A stretch of DNA of 64,000 nt from Rhodobium orientis (GCF_003258835.1 NZ_NPEV01000001.1:1-64000), one strand, 5' to 3'. Shown: positions 25,966-34,887, numbered from the stretch's first letter. Numbers and translations: made by a program. The notes: generated from the sequence alone by a model not told the origin.

Positions 25966-26767
25966 GCAGCACCTCGATGACGGCAAGACCGCTGAGCAGG
26001 GAGAGGGTCGCGAGCCCGAGGCCGAAATCGCGGCGGCGCCAGGCGAGGTCGTCGATGAGCGGGATCGTGCCGGTGAAGCCGCGGCATTTCATGGCCGCCA
26101 GAATGCGCTCGGACCGCTCCAGCGAGCGCACCAGCATCATGCCGACGAGGTATCCGAAGCTCTTCCAGGTGTGGCGCGAGTTCGACGGCCGGAAGCCGCG
26201 CGCCTTCATCGCCGTGCGGAGCGTGCGGTATTCGCGGACGAGCACGTCGATGTAGCGGACCGTGAACATCATCAGATGGACGAGGGGTTCCGGCGCCTTC
26301 AGGCGATAGAGCGCGCGGCCGATGGTGATGGCGTCCATGGTGCCGACGAGCGACAGCAGCATGAGGACGATGGCGTTGGCCTTCAGCGCGATCTCGACGG
26401 CGCGGATCAGCCCCTGCCAGCTTGCCGGATAGCCGAAGATCGTGACGATCGGATCGCCCGGCACGGTGAAGGGCAGCAGCATCAGCATGAAGATGATGAA
26501 GCTGTCCATCATCGCCATGCGCCGCAGCGTCGGCGCTGGCGGCAGATTGGCGAGCACCATCGCGAGGAGGCTGGCACAAAGGGCGACGACGAGCGCGGCA
26601 AGGTCGCTCAGCACCACGACGGCGAGGGCGAAGGTGACGACGGCAAGGATGCGCGCCCGCGGATCGAACCCGCCGATCGGCGTTTCCGTCTCCTCCTCAG
26701 CACGCGGCAGTGCCAAGGTTTCGGTCTGGATGGCCGACTGCGCGCGGGTCTTGAGGACGTGGCCCAT
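25952..26767 (-). CDS. cbiQ: ECF transporter T component
   Basis: This 271-residue membrane protein is of the CbiQ/NikQ family. Hydrophobic helices occupy about residues 40-70 and 85-170, and two Ala-Arg-Gly-type coupling helices (AMKARGF and AMKCRGFTG) contact the ATPases. It has an unusually long hydrophilic N terminus of about 35 residues. It overlaps the gene upstream by one base (TGATG) and the ATPase gene downstream. It links ATP hydrolysis to movement of the CbiM-type metal binder. Confidence 0.9.
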   Translation of the reverse strand: MGHVLKTRAQSAIQTETLALPRAEEETETPIGGFDPRARILAVVTFALAVVVLSDLAALVVALCASLLAMVLANLPPAPTLRRMAMMDSFIIFMLMLLPFTVPGDPIVTIFGYPASWQGLIRAVEIALKANAIVLMLLSLVGTMDAITIGRALYRLKAPEPLVHLMMFTVRYIDVLVREYRTLRTAMKARGFRPSNSRHTWKSFGYLVGMMLVRSLERSERILAAMKCRGFTGTIPLIDDLAWRRRDFGLGLATLSLLSGLAVIEVLRAPL

Positions 26768-27369
26768 CAGGCGTCTTTCAGCCGGCGGCGCGCGGCGACA
26801 TAGAACGCGACGCCGAAGAGGCCGATGATGTAGCCGATGCCGCCGAGGACGTTCTGCAGGTCGTTCTTTTCCTTATAGGCGGCGATCTCGCGGCGCAGGG
26901 GCCGCAGCTCGCGGCGGATTTCCTCGGCGATGACGGCGCGCTGATCCGCCGACATGCCGGGGACCATCGCAGCGCTCACCGTTCCGGCCGGTACGATAGC
27001 GGGTTTGGCAGGATCCGTCGCTGCGGTTGCCGGCGCGGCGGCTTGCGGCAGGTCTGCGATTTCCACCCGCGCCGTTGCGACATGGCCGGCGCCGAGGTCG
27101 GCGCGGAAAATATGGACCGTTTTCTGCGTCGGCTTGTAGGTGAAGTAGCCGTCGCCGTCGGTCATCGTCTCGCCGATTTTCTTGTCGGCATCGTCATAGA
27201 CATCGATGCGGGCGTTTTCGGCCATGTCGCCGTTGGAAAAGCCGACTTCGCCCTCCAGCGCTTCGCCGACCGCATAGACGGAGAGCACGACCTTGTGGGC
27301 GAGGGCCGGCGGCGCGGCGAGCAGTGCGGCGGCAATGACGGCGGCAAAGAGGGGCGCGAAGGGCTTCAT
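26767..27369 (-). CDS. NikL-like accessory protein of Co/Ni transporter
   Basis: This 200-residue protein has an N-terminal signal (VIAAALLAAPPALA, then HKVVLSVYAVGE), a periplasmic beta-domain with DGDGYFTYKP, a proline/alanine linker, and a C-terminal membrane helix (GGIGYIIGLFGVAFYVAARR). This is the layout of NikL/CbiL-type proteins that replace the small N component in some nickel or cobalt ECF systems. Histidine right after the signal cleavage site could bind metal. It overlaps the cbiM-like gene by 4 bp. Confidence 0.75.
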   Translation of the reverse strand: MKPFAPLFAAVIAAALLAAPPALAHKVVLSVYAVGEALEGEVGFSNGDMAENARIDVYDDADKKIGETMTDGDGYFTYKPTQKTVHIFRADLGAGHVATARVEIADLPQAAAPATAATDPAKPAIVPAGTVSAAMVPGMSADQRAVIAEEIRRELRPLRREIAAYKEKNDLQNVLGGIGYIIGLFGVAFYVAARRRLKDA

Positions 27370-27995
27370 GACGTTGCCTCCTTCTCGGCTTCGGAAAGGG
27401 CATCAAAGAGTTCCGGTTTGACCCGGTGGGCGAGGAGGACGGCGGCGCCGGTGAGTGCTGCTTCCACGGCCATCACCGGGACATGGGCGAAGAACACCAG
27501 CTTTGCCGCGGGAATGTATTCGTCGCCGGAAAGGGCAAGGGCGAAGGCGACCAGGAGGGTCGTCAGCGCGATCGCCAGTCCGCCGCCGAGCGCGCCCCAG
27601 CCAGCGGCAACGGCCGGGGAGCGGGCGGCGATGCCGCGCCGGCAGAGATAGTAGACGATGACCGCGGGCAGGGCGATGTTGAGCGTGTTGACGCCGAGCA
27701 CCGTCAGCCCGCCGAAGCCGAAGAACACGGCCTGCAACAGGAGCCCGATGAAGAGGGCGGGAAAGGCGGCCCAGCCGAGCACCAGTCCGGCAAGGCCGTT
27801 CATAATCAGGTGGACGCTGGACGGCCCGATCGGCACGTGGATGAGCGAGGCGACGAAGAAGGTCGCCGACAGCACGCCGGCCGCCGGGATCTTCTCCATG
27901 GTCAGCGACCTCAGCCCCAGGGCGACGCCGCCGGCGGCAACGACCGCGCCGCCTGCGACGACCGGGAGCGACAGGGCACCGTCGACGATATGCAT
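27366..27995 (-). CDS. cbiM: CbiM/NikM metal-binding S component
   Basis: This 209-residue integral membrane protein starts MHIVDGALS, in which the N-terminal Met-His segment is part of the metal site of CbiM and NikM proteins. Further conserved elements are HVPIGPSSVHLIMNGL and the FFAHVPVMAVEAALTG segment. It has six to seven hydrophobic helices. Cobalt or nickel cannot be told from sequence by eye; the cobalamin riboswitch upstream favours cobalt. Confidence 0.88.
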   Translation of the reverse strand: MHIVDGALSLPVVAGGAVVAAGGVALGLRSLTMEKIPAAGVLSATFFVASLIHVPIGPSSVHLIMNGLAGLVLGWAAFPALFIGLLLQAVFFGFGGLTVLGVNTLNIALPAVIVYYLCRRGIAARSPAVAAGWGALGGGLAIALTTLLVAFALALSGDEYIPAAKLVFFAHVPVMAVEAALTGAAVLLAHRVKPELFDALSEAEKEATS

Positions 27996-28035
27996 GGCCT
28001 TTCCTCCTCCTTCTGCCGTTCGGGCCGCCGGGCCG

Positions 28036-28830
28036 CTACTTGATGTCGTAGGCGCGGACCCAGATCACGGCGTCCTGGGAGAGCTCCTTGCCCTCATGCT
28101 CCTTGGCCGGCCCGGAACCGAGGGCGGCAAAGCCCCAGAAACCGGCCTTCGGAATGCCGAAGGTGAATTCGCCGTCGGCGTCGGTGACGGCGACGACGGC
28201 GCCGCCCGGCATCGGCGCGGCGGTCGGCTCTTTCGGCCTGTTGGCGTCCATGTCCGGCTCGGCGGCCATGAACTCCACCTCGATCTCGGCGCCGGCAACG
28301 GGCGCGCCGTCCGACAGCAGCTTACCGGAAAAGGTCGAGCCGGCGATCACGTTGGTCGGCTTGTTGAGCGGCACGATCTCCGTGGCGAGGCCGAGCGGCT
28401 CGTGCCAGCCGGTCGGCATGCCGCCCTTGTTGACGTAGCTCTTGGTGATCTGCTGGATGAAGAGGTCCTCGCTGCCCTCGTAGTAGGGCGCGGGCTCCAG
28501 GACGAAGACGTAGTCGCCGTTGCGGCGCACCGGCACGGCGGCCTCGAACGCGGCGGCAGCATTGCCCGATCCGGTGAAGGTGATTGGATTGAGGGTGTCC
28601 ATCAGGTCGGTCTTCTTGCCCTTGTGGACGACGTAGAAGGCCTCAGGCTTTGCCATGTCCATGACATGGCCGTTCTCGAAGGGATGCCAGAAGATCAGCT
28701 TGAAGGGCAGATCGCCTGCCGCCTCGACGTTCACTTCGGGCGTGTAGACGAGCTGGAAATGGGCCGCGGCGGGCGCGGCGAGGAGCGTGGCTGCGGCAAG
28801 GCCGGCCACGGCGGACATCAGTTTTTTCAT
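28036..28830 (-). CDS. NikK-like periplasmic metal transport protein (DUF4198)
   Basis: This 264-residue secreted protein has a signal peptide (AVAGLAAATLLAAPAAA) and the mature N terminus HFQLVYTPE, with His first as in NikK/DUF4198 proteins. A further His-rich site appears in FWHPFENGHVMDMA, and the C-terminal half is beta-rich with GEFTFGIPKAGFWGF. It is the first gene after the riboswitch. Likely periplasmic metal capture for the ECF transporter; direct evidence is lacking. Confidence 0.75.
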   Translation of the reverse strand: MKKLMSAVAGLAAATLLAAPAAAHFQLVYTPEVNVEAAGDLPFKLIFWHPFENGHVMDMAKPEAFYVVHKGKKTDLMDTLNPITFTGSGNAAAAFEAAVPVRRNGDYVFVLEPAPYYEGSEDLFIQQITKSYVNKGGMPTGWHEPLGLATEIVPLNKPTNVIAGSTFSGKLLSDGAPVAGAEIEVEFMAAEPDMDANRPKEPTAAPMPGGAVVAVTDADGEFTFGIPKAGFWGFAALGSGPAKEHEGKELSQDAVIWVRAYDIK

Positions 28831-28994
28831 GTCGAGTCTCCCGTATGGTCTTGGCGACCGGCTCAATTGCCGGGGCCACAGGAGACGCGCGGGAGAAGAG
28901 GCGACGGCGGGAGAGGGGACCTCACCCGGCCGACTGCACTCGACGCTCACCCCGGCGTCCGGTCAGTCAAATCGCCGGGCGGACCCGGCGGCGG

Positions 28995-29186
28995 GCGATG
29001 GCAGGTCTCCTGGCTCGCGGGTCGTCGCGCTACCCCGCCTTCCCGGCCGACAAGGCCAGTGGCGGTTTGGGGCAGCGCTCGCCGCATACAGTTGCGGGGG
29101 CAGCCACGGATTTGGCCGAAGCAAAGAGCAGGGGCCGTACCGTGTTCCCTTTTCATCCCCGAAAAGCGATTCCGGGGAACCATCGC
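28995..29186 (-). promoter_or_regulatory. Cobalamin (B12) riboswitch
   Basis: Read on the minus strand, it has the B12 box GCTGCCCCCGCAACTG (29104-29089), an upstream AAAAGGGAACACGGT segment, CCACTGG followed by GGGAAGG, and the conserved 3' end GAGCCAGGAGACCTGCC (29017-29001). The closing helix GCGATGG (29186-29180) pairs with CCATCGC (29001-28995). It lies 165 bp before the NikK-like gene and in the same direction, so B12 should shut off the transporter operon. The aptamer type fits RF00174. Confidence 0.93.
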
Positions 29187-29405
29187 GGCCACTATCGGAG
29201 GCGGGTTCCGGCTTGTCAATCGGCCATCGCAACCGGTATGCGAAAGGCCAATGCCGGTGGGGGCTGCCGGGTCGACCGTGCGGAGGGGCGCGACAATCTG
29301 TTGCCTTGCCGTCGCCGCCTCCTGCTCCACGTCCGGGCTTTGGCGGTTGCAGGGCGTCGCAAATGCCCGGACCATCCTTCCAGCACGCCAACAAGGGGAC
29401 CTGTC

Positions 29406-30128
29406 ATGTCTGTCGAAATACCCTCCCTCACCGGCCTTCCGACCGTGGCCGAACCGACGTCCGCCATGGAGGTCATCGAGCTTGGCTTCGGCCAGCTCGA
29501 CGGCCAGTCGATCCTCGACATCGGCTGCGGCAAGGGCGCGCTGGCCGCTGCCCTGATCGAGCGCGGCGCGACGATCACCGGGCTCGACCCGAACGAGATC
29601 GCCCTTGAGGAAGCAAAGAAGGCAGCACCGGAGGCCGAGTTCCATCTGCTTTCCGGGGCCGAACTGCCCTATGAGGACGGTGCCTTTGACGGCGCGATCT
29701 TCCTCAACAGCCTGCACCACATTCCCGAAGCCGACATGACGACGGCGCTGGCCGAGGCCGCGCGGGTCTGCGGTGCCGGGACGACGGTGGTGGTCGTCGA
29801 ACCGGTCGCCGACGGCTCTTACTTCTCCGCCGTCCGCCTGATCGACGACGAGACGGAGGTGCGGGCCAAGGCACAGGAGGCGATCGCCGCTGCCGTGGAC
29901 GCGGGGCTCTTCGCCCTCGACCTCGACACCTCCTACGAGCGGGTCTCGACCTTCGCCGACAAGGAAGCATTCCTGGAGCGCGTCGTCTCGATCGATCCGG
30001 CGCGCCGCGAGCGCGGCGAAGCCAAACGCGCCGAGGTGTTCGCGGCGCTGGATGCCAATGGGGACGAGGGACCGGACGGCATCACGCTGATCCAGCCGAT
30101 GCGGGCGCAGATTCTGACTGTGCTTTGA
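29406..30128 (+). CDS. Class I SAM-dependent methyltransferase
   Basis: This 240-residue methyltransferase has SAM motif I ILDIGCGKGALAAALIERGA, an acidic GLDPNEIALEEA and motif IV DGAIFLNSLHHIPE. The substrate is unknown; the motif pattern is the UbiE/Methyltransf_11 type for small molecules. The ATG at 29406 gives MSVEIPSLTG; the long frame upstream is antisense to the riboswitch. It diverges from the cobalt operon, so its 5' leader starts near the riboswitch. Confidence 0.8.
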   Translation: MSVEIPSLTGLPTVAEPTSAMEVIELGFGQLDGQSILDIGCGKGALAAALIERGATITGLDPNEIALEEAKKAAPEAEFHLLSGAELPYEDGAFDGAIFLNSLHHIPEADMTTALAEAARVCGAGTTVVVVEPVADGSYFSAVRLIDDETEVRAKAQEAIAAAVDAGLFALDLDTSYERVSTFADKEAFLERVVSIDPARRERGEAKRAEVFAALDANGDEGPDGITLIQPMRAQILTVL

Positions 30129-30177
30129 GAGCTGCGGGGGGCGGTTTTCTCCGTCCGTTACGACCCCGCTCGGCGTC

Positions 30178-30279
30178 ACCACCGTGCTTGACACGGTGGT
30201 CCATGATGACGTGCGGCACATTTCAGCTTAACGGATTGAAATCAAAGGCCTCATGGATTGCCGGGTCAAGCCCGGCAAT
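30178..30279. repeat. Two facing hairpins (repeat C)
   Basis: Hairpin 1 is ACCACCGTG-CTTGA-CACGGTGGT (30178-30200) and hairpin 2 is ATTGCCGGG-TCAAG-CCCGGCAAT (30257-30279). Each has a perfect 9-bp stem and a 5-base loop, and the second is the reverse orientation of the same element (flanks CGTCA and TCCATGA in both). Stems differ by paired changes. They fill the gap (30129-30384) between convergent genes. Confidence 0.75.
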
Positions 30280-30384
30280 GACGCCAAGTGTGTGGGCGCG
30301 GGAGTGCGCAAGCTTCCACTCTCAGAGCTGCGAATTGGCCAGATATTGCGTATTACGTATTATCCGTAGAACGGTCTTTATACG

Positions 30385-31227
30385 TCAGTCGAACCGCGCC
30401 GTCGCGACCATGGCAATACGGCCGTCGTCGGCGCGGGCTTCCAGCTCGACCGTGTCGTTCGCCTCGTCCTTGATGCCCACGAGGTCAAAAGGCTCGGTGT
30501 CGAAGAGCGGCGACATGGCACGAAATTCGTAATGTGCGCAAGTCGCGCTTCGGCGCCGTTCGGCCGCTTCCAGGAGCAGCATGGCGATCATCGGGCCATG
30601 CACGACGAGGCCGGGATAGCCCTCCGTTTCCGTCGCGTGATTGCGGTCGTAGTGGATGCGGTGGCCGTTGAAGGTGACGGCGGAAAACCGGAACAGCATC
30701 ACCGGATCGGGCGTCACGGTCTCGCGCCAGGCGGCGGGCCGGGTTCCCGTCTTCGCCGCCGGTGCGGCGCCAGACGGGATCATCTCGCGATAGACGATGT
30801 CCTGCTCTTCGCGCACGCACAGTTTTCCGTCCTGGTGCACTTCGTGGCCGACCGTGACGAAGACGAGGGGGCCGCTGCGCCCCTCCTTCTCAACGACGTT
30901 GTCGATGCGGCTGATCATGGCCGCCCGCGCGCCGAAGCGGAGCGGGGCCTTTTGCGTGATCCGTCCGCCGGCATACATGCGCCGCGGCAGCGGCACCGGC
31001 GGAATGAAGGTTCCCGTCGCCGGATGGCCGTCATGTCCGAGGTCGCGTTGGCGCGCCACGGGCATGAAATAGAGCCAGTGCCAGAGCGGCGGCACGGCAT
31101 CGCCGGCTTGAAGCGGATGGCCGGCGCCGTGGGCATCGAGGGTCGCGGCGAGCCGTTCGGCGGGCGCGGTCGAAAGATACTCTTCGACGGTCGTCTCGCG
31201 GCCGATCCAGTCCGAATAGTCGGTCAT
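30385..31227 (-). CDS. MaoC/HotDog-family acyl-CoA hydratase
   Basis: This 280-residue protein is of the mesaconyl-CoA/itaconyl-CoA hydratase type (FAS1-like dehydratase N-terminal part plus MaoC-like C-terminal part). The N-terminal half has PPLWHWLYFMP and MYAGGRI; the catalytic Asp/His pair is in FNGHRIHYDRNHA, followed by YPGLVVHGP. It overlaps the CoA-transferase gene by 4 bp (ATGA). Known homologues act on mesaconyl-C4-CoA or itaconyl-CoA, so the pair could serve C5-dicarboxylate breakdown. Which substrate applies is not decided. Confidence 0.8.
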   Translation of the reverse strand: MTDYSDWIGRETTVEEYLSTAPAERLAATLDAHGAGHPLQAGDAVPPLWHWLYFMPVARQRDLGHDGHPATGTFIPPVPLPRRMYAGGRITQKAPLRFGARAAMISRIDNVVEKEGRSGPLVFVTVGHEVHQDGKLCVREEQDIVYREMIPSGAAPAAKTGTRPAAWRETVTPDPVMLFRFSAVTFNGHRIHYDRNHATETEGYPGLVVHGPMIAMLLLEAAERRRSATCAHYEFRAMSPLFDTEPFDLVGIKDEANDTVELEARADDGRIAMVATARFD

Positions 31228-32363
31228 CTTTCCTCGCCTTCTTTCTCGGCAAATTCCGCCCGGAGCGCCGCGTCGTGGGCGCCGAGGTCCGGCACCGGGC
31301 CGAAGTCGGGCGTCACGCCGTCGATCTCCGCCGCCGGGGCCAGCAGTTCCGCCGTGCCGCCGTCGACTTTCACCGAGACGAGCCGGTTCTGGGGATGGGT
31401 GAGGAGGTCCTCCATGGTCGAGATGTTGCCGCCCGCGATCCGCTCCTTATCGAGCCGCGCGGCGACTTCCGTGCGCGGCAGGTCGCCGAGGACCGCCTGG
31501 ATCGCGCCGTCGACGGCCGCGCGGTTCTCCACGCGCCTGGCGTTGGACGAAAAGCGCGGGTCGGACGCAAGCTCCGGTCGGCCGAGGACCTTGTCGCAGA
31601 GCACCCGCCACTCGCGCTCGTTCTGGATCGAGATGACGATCTCCTCGCCGCCCTTGCACCGGAACGCGCCATAGGGGGCGATGGTCGGGTGGGCGAGACC
31701 GACGCGCTTCGGCGTCACCCCGCCATAGCGGTGCTGCAGATAGGGCACGTTCATCCAGTCGCCGAGGCTGTGGAACAGCGAGACCTCGATGGCGGCGCCC
31801 CGTCCGGTGCGGCCGCGGGAAATCAATGCTTCCAGGATCGCCTGGTAGGCGTACATGCCGGTGGCGATATCGCAGACCGAAACGCCGACCCGGCCCGGCG
31901 CCTCGGGCGTGCCGGTCAGGGAAACGAGGCCGCTTTCGGCCTGGACCAGCAGGTCGTAGGCCTTCTTGTCGCGATAGGGACCGCGCGATCCGTAGCCGGA
32001 GATGTCGCAGGTGATCAGCCGCGCGTCGCGCTTTCGCATCGCGGCGGTGGACAGCCCCAGCCGGTCGGCAGCGCCGGGGGCGAGGTTCTGGATATAGATG
32101 TCGGCGCGGGCGATCATGCGGGCAACGAGCGCGCGGTCCTCCGGCGTCTTCAGGTCGACGCGGCAGGATTCCTTGCCGCGGTTCAGCCAGACGAAATAGG
32201 CGGACTCGCCGTGGACGTGGTGGTCGTAATAGCGGGCGAAATCGCCCTCCGGCCGCTCCAGCTTAATGACGCGGGCGCCGGCATCGGCGAGCTTGCAGGA
32301 GGCGTAGGGCGCAGCGACGGCCTGTTCGAGGGCGACGCATAAAAGTCCGTCTAGGGCTTTCAC
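31224..32363 (-). CDS. Family III (CaiB/BaiF) CoA-transferase
   Basis: This 379-residue CaiB/BaiF CoA-transferase starts with LDGLLCVALEQAVAAPYASCKLADAGARVIKLE and carries the catalytic aspartate in KAYDLLVQAESGL. The family moves CoA between carboxylic acids, here perhaps mesaconate, itaconate or citramalate. It is coupled by 4 bp to the hydratase. No CoA-lyase of the same pathway is nearby in the window. Confident on family, weak on substrate. Confidence 0.85.
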   Translation of the reverse strand: MKALDGLLCVALEQAVAAPYASCKLADAGARVIKLERPEGDFARYYDHHVHGESAYFVWLNRGKESCRVDLKTPEDRALVARMIARADIYIQNLAPGAADRLGLSTAAMRKRDARLITCDISGYGSRGPYRDKKAYDLLVQAESGLVSLTGTPEAPGRVGVSVCDIATGMYAYQAILEALISRGRTGRGAAIEVSLFHSLGDWMNVPYLQHRYGGVTPKRVGLAHPTIAPYGAFRCKGGEEIVISIQNEREWRVLCDKVLGRPELASDPRFSSNARRVENRAAVDGAIQAVLGDLPRTEVAARLDKERIAGGNISTMEDLLTHPQNRLVSVKVDGGTAELLAPAAEIDGVTPDFGPVPDLGAHDAALRAEFAEKEGEER

Positions 32364-32449
32364 CGGGGCGTTTCCGTCTTATTGGTTTTCTGCCGCCAGA
32401 CAAGGCGTTTCGGGCGGCAAAGGCAAGGGGTGTTGGCGCCCCCGGCCGG

Positions 32450-32872
32450 TCACTCGTCTCCACCAACCTTGCCGCGCAGGCGCTTCACGTTGCCGCGCTT
32501 TGTCTTGGCGTCCGTGCGCCGGCGCTTGGCGCCGCGGCTCGGCCGGGTCGGGATGCGCGGCTTGTCGCGCTCCGCGGCCTTTTCGATCATTTCCACGAGC
32601 CGCTCGATGGCGTCGCGCCGGTTCGCCTCCTGGGTGCGGTGGCGGTTGGCGGTGATGACGATGACGCCGTCCTTGGTCAGCCGGCTGCCGGCAATGCGCT
32701 CAAGGCGGCGGCGCACATAGTCCGGCAGCGACGGCGAGGTGCGCGCGTCGAAGCGGAGCTGGACGGCGGTCGAGACCTTGTTGACATTCTGCCCGCCGGG
32801 GCCGCCGGCGCGGATGAAGCTCAGCTCGATTTCGTCGTCGGAAAGGGAGAGCCGGTCGGATATCGTGATCAT
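32450..32872 (-). CDS. arfB: Ribosome-rescue peptidyl-tRNA hydrolase ArfB
   Basis: This 140-residue ArfB/YaeJ homologue frees ribosomes stalled at the end of broken mRNAs. The GGQ motif is in RAGGPGGQNVNKVSTAV, which positions the hydrolytic water in the peptidyl-transferase centre, and the basic C-terminal tail (RRTDAKTKRGNVKRLRG) fits into the empty mRNA channel. The ATG at 32872 (MITISDRLSL) matches the family start; ATG 32884 adds four residues. Confidence 0.92.
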   Translation of the reverse strand: MITISDRLSLSDDEIELSFIRAGGPGGQNVNKVSTAVQLRFDARTSPSLPDYVRRRLERIAGSRLTKDGVIVITANRHRTQEANRRDAIERLVEMIEKAAERDKPRIPTRPSRGAKRRRTDAKTKRGNVKRLRGKVGGDE

Positions 32873-33007
32873 GGCACCCGTCATAGCCGAAACGGGGCGG
32901 CAATGGCACCCGGCGGCTGGTCATGCGCTTTGCCGGGGGCTTGCCTCCTGCGCCGTCCTATTGTCTATGGCTTTCGTGCAAAAAAACGGATTTCGGGAGA
33001 CGCGTCG

Positions 33008-34225
33008 ATGAGTGGGGTGGTGATTATCGGAGCCGGGCAGGGCGGGTACCAGACGGCAGAATCCCTCAGGCAGGAGGGCTATGAGGGGACGATCACGCTG
33101 ATCGGCGCCGAGCCGCATCTGCCCTATCAGCGTCCGCCGCTGTCCAAGGCCTATCTGCTCGGCGACAGCGACGCGGAGCGGGTCAAGTTCCGCACCGAGG
33201 CCTATTACGAGGAACGGCGGATCGACCTCAGGACGTCGACGACGGCGACCTCCGTCGACCGCGACGCCAAGACCGTGACGCTCGCCGACGGCAGCGCGCT
33301 CGCCTACGATCATCTGGTGATCGCCACCGGAGCGCGGATCCGCGAGTTGCCGGTCGAGGGCGCCGATCTTGCGGGCGTCTGCTACATGAAGACGCTGAAC
33401 GATGCCGACCATATCGGCGCGCTGATGGAGACGACCGAGCGGGTCGTCGTCGTCGGTGCCGGCTTCATCGGCCTGGAATTTGCCGCCGTCGCCCGCAAGC
33501 TCGGCAAGGACGTGACGGTGCTTGAGGCGATGGACCGGGTGCTCGGCCGCGTCGCCCCGCCGATCCTTTCGGACTATTTCTCGCGCCTGCACGAGGGCAA
33601 CGGCGTCCACATCCGCTGCGGCGAGGTGGTCGCCGGCATCATCGGCGACGACCACGGACGGGTCTGCGGCGTGCGCTGCGCCGACGGCCACGAGGTGACG
33701 TGCGAACTCGTCGTCGTCGGCATCGGCGTCATCCCGAATGTGGAACTCGCCGAGGCCGCCGGGATCGATTGCGACAACGGCATCATGGTCGACGCGCATG
33801 GCCGCACTTCCGATCCGTCCGTCTATGCGCTTGGCGACGTCGCCAACTACGAGCACCCCTTCGCCGGCAAGCGCGGGCGGCTGGAATCGGTGCAGAACGC
33901 CATCGACCAGGCCAAGGCCGTCGCCTCGGCGATCGCCGGTTCCGGCGTTCCCTACACCACGGTGCCGTGGTTCTGGTCCGACCAATACGCCACCAAGCTG
34001 CAGATGGTCGGGTTTTCCGAAGGTTGCGATGCCTTTGAGATCCGCGGCGAGATCGCGGAAGGAAAGTTCTCCATCTTCCACTATCGCGGTTTGGTGCTGC
34101 GCGGCATCGACACGGTCAACCGGCCGGCCGACCACATGATGGGCCGCAAGCTGCTCGCCGCCGGCATTTCGCCGACGCCGGAACAGGCCGCCGATGCGGA
34201 ATTCGCGCTGAAGTCGCTGCTCTAG
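33008..34225 (+). CDS. FAD-dependent ferredoxin/rubredoxin reductase
   Basis: This 405-residue pyridine nucleotide-disulfide-type reductase is like PuxA, ThcD and BphA4. FAD site IIGAGQGGYQTAESLR, NAD(P)H site VVGAGFIGLEFAAVARKLG, second FAD motif VYALGDVANYEHP, then WFWSDQYATKLQMVG near the C terminus. It would reduce a [2Fe-2S] ferredoxin serving an oxygenase or cytochrome P450. No partner lies next to it; the ferredoxin at 6549 is in this window but far away. The GGGAGA ribosome site precedes ATG 33008. Its TAG overlaps the convergent ATPase stop in a shared CTAG. Confidence 0.88.
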   Translation: MSGVVIIGAGQGGYQTAESLRQEGYEGTITLIGAEPHLPYQRPPLSKAYLLGDSDAERVKFRTEAYYEERRIDLRTSTTATSVDRDAKTVTLADGSALAYDHLVIATGARIRELPVEGADLAGVCYMKTLNDADHIGALMETTERVVVVGAGFIGLEFAAVARKLGKDVTVLEAMDRVLGRVAPPILSDYFSRLHEGNGVHIRCGEVVAGIIGDDHGRVCGVRCADGHEVTCELVVVGIGVIPNVELAEAAGIDCDNGIMVDAHGRTSDPSVYALGDVANYEHPFAGKRGRLESVQNAIDQAKAVASAIAGSGVPYTTVPWFWSDQYATKLQMVGFSEGCDAFEIRGEIAEGKFSIFHYRGLVLRGIDTVNRPADHMMGRKLLAAGISPTPEQAADAEFALKSLL

Positions 34226-34761
34226 CCGAGCTCGGCGAGCGTGGAGAGCACGAAATCGGCGCGCGCGGGCGTCGGGGCCTTCGGCAGGATGATCGTCTCG
34301 TAGCCGAGCCGCGGAAAGGCCTGCGCCAGCCGGCGATATTCGGCCTCGGCTTCGGCAAGGCCGTGCCGGCGGTCCGCGTCGGTGCCGTAGATCTCCGGCC
34401 AGGGCGGGGTCAGAAACACGCAGGAATGATAGCGATGCTCCGAGCCGAGCGCGGCGAGGACCGGCTCGCCGGTGAGCGCTTCCAGGGCCGCGGCGGCATC
34501 GATAAGGCCGCGGTCGAAGAACACCCAGCCCGAGCGATCTTTCGCCGCCGTCCTGTCCGCCAGCGCCATGTCGATTGCCCGGCGCAGGAAGGCGTCCATG
34601 TCTACCCAGGGCAGGGCGGTGCCGCCGGTGGCGCGTTCCTCCTCAACGATGCGGCGGCCGGGCTCTTCGACGATGCCATGGCCGCGCGCGCCGAGTTCGG
34701 CGACCAGCGTCGACTTGCCGCCGCCCGAACAGCCGGAAATAACGACGAAGCGCTTGCTCAA
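34222..34761 (-). CDS. AAA-type P-loop ATPase/kinase, unknown substrate
   Basis: This 179-residue protein of the AAA_28 (NadR kinase-like) group has Walker A SGCSGGGKST and an acidic FFDRGLIDAA near residue 84. The TPPWPEIYGTDADRRHG segment, with two arginines, may be a lid. Small-molecule kinase or chaperone-type NTPase roles are both open. It has no operon partner; the stop codon overlaps that of the convergent reductase. Confidence 0.75.
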   Translation of the reverse strand: MSKRFVVISGCSGGGKSTLVAELGARGHGIVEEPGRRIVEEERATGGTALPWVDMDAFLRRAIDMALADRTAAKDRSGWVFFDRGLIDAAAALEALTGEPVLAALGSEHRYHSCVFLTPPWPEIYGTDADRRHGLAEAEAEYRRLAQAFPRLGYETIILPKAPTPARADFVLSTLAELG

Positions 34762-34887
34762 GGTGCGGGCTGTCCTTCGGGATTTGTGTGGTGCTGAGTT
34801 GGAGTGCTGCCGTCTATTGCAGCGGCAGGGCGAACAGGATGTCGATGTGGAAACGGCAATGAAGTCGCCGATGCCGAGAAGGACGGA

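Noticed and set aside
25309-28830. Nickel transporter NikKMLQO as a firm name
   Set aside because: The upstream element is a cobalamin riboswitch and no NikR-type site was seen, so cobalt is at least as likely.
34222-34225. Shared CTAG with the stop codons of two convergent genes
   Set aside because: Real, but overlapping stops in a palindromic tetramer are a simple result of compact packing.
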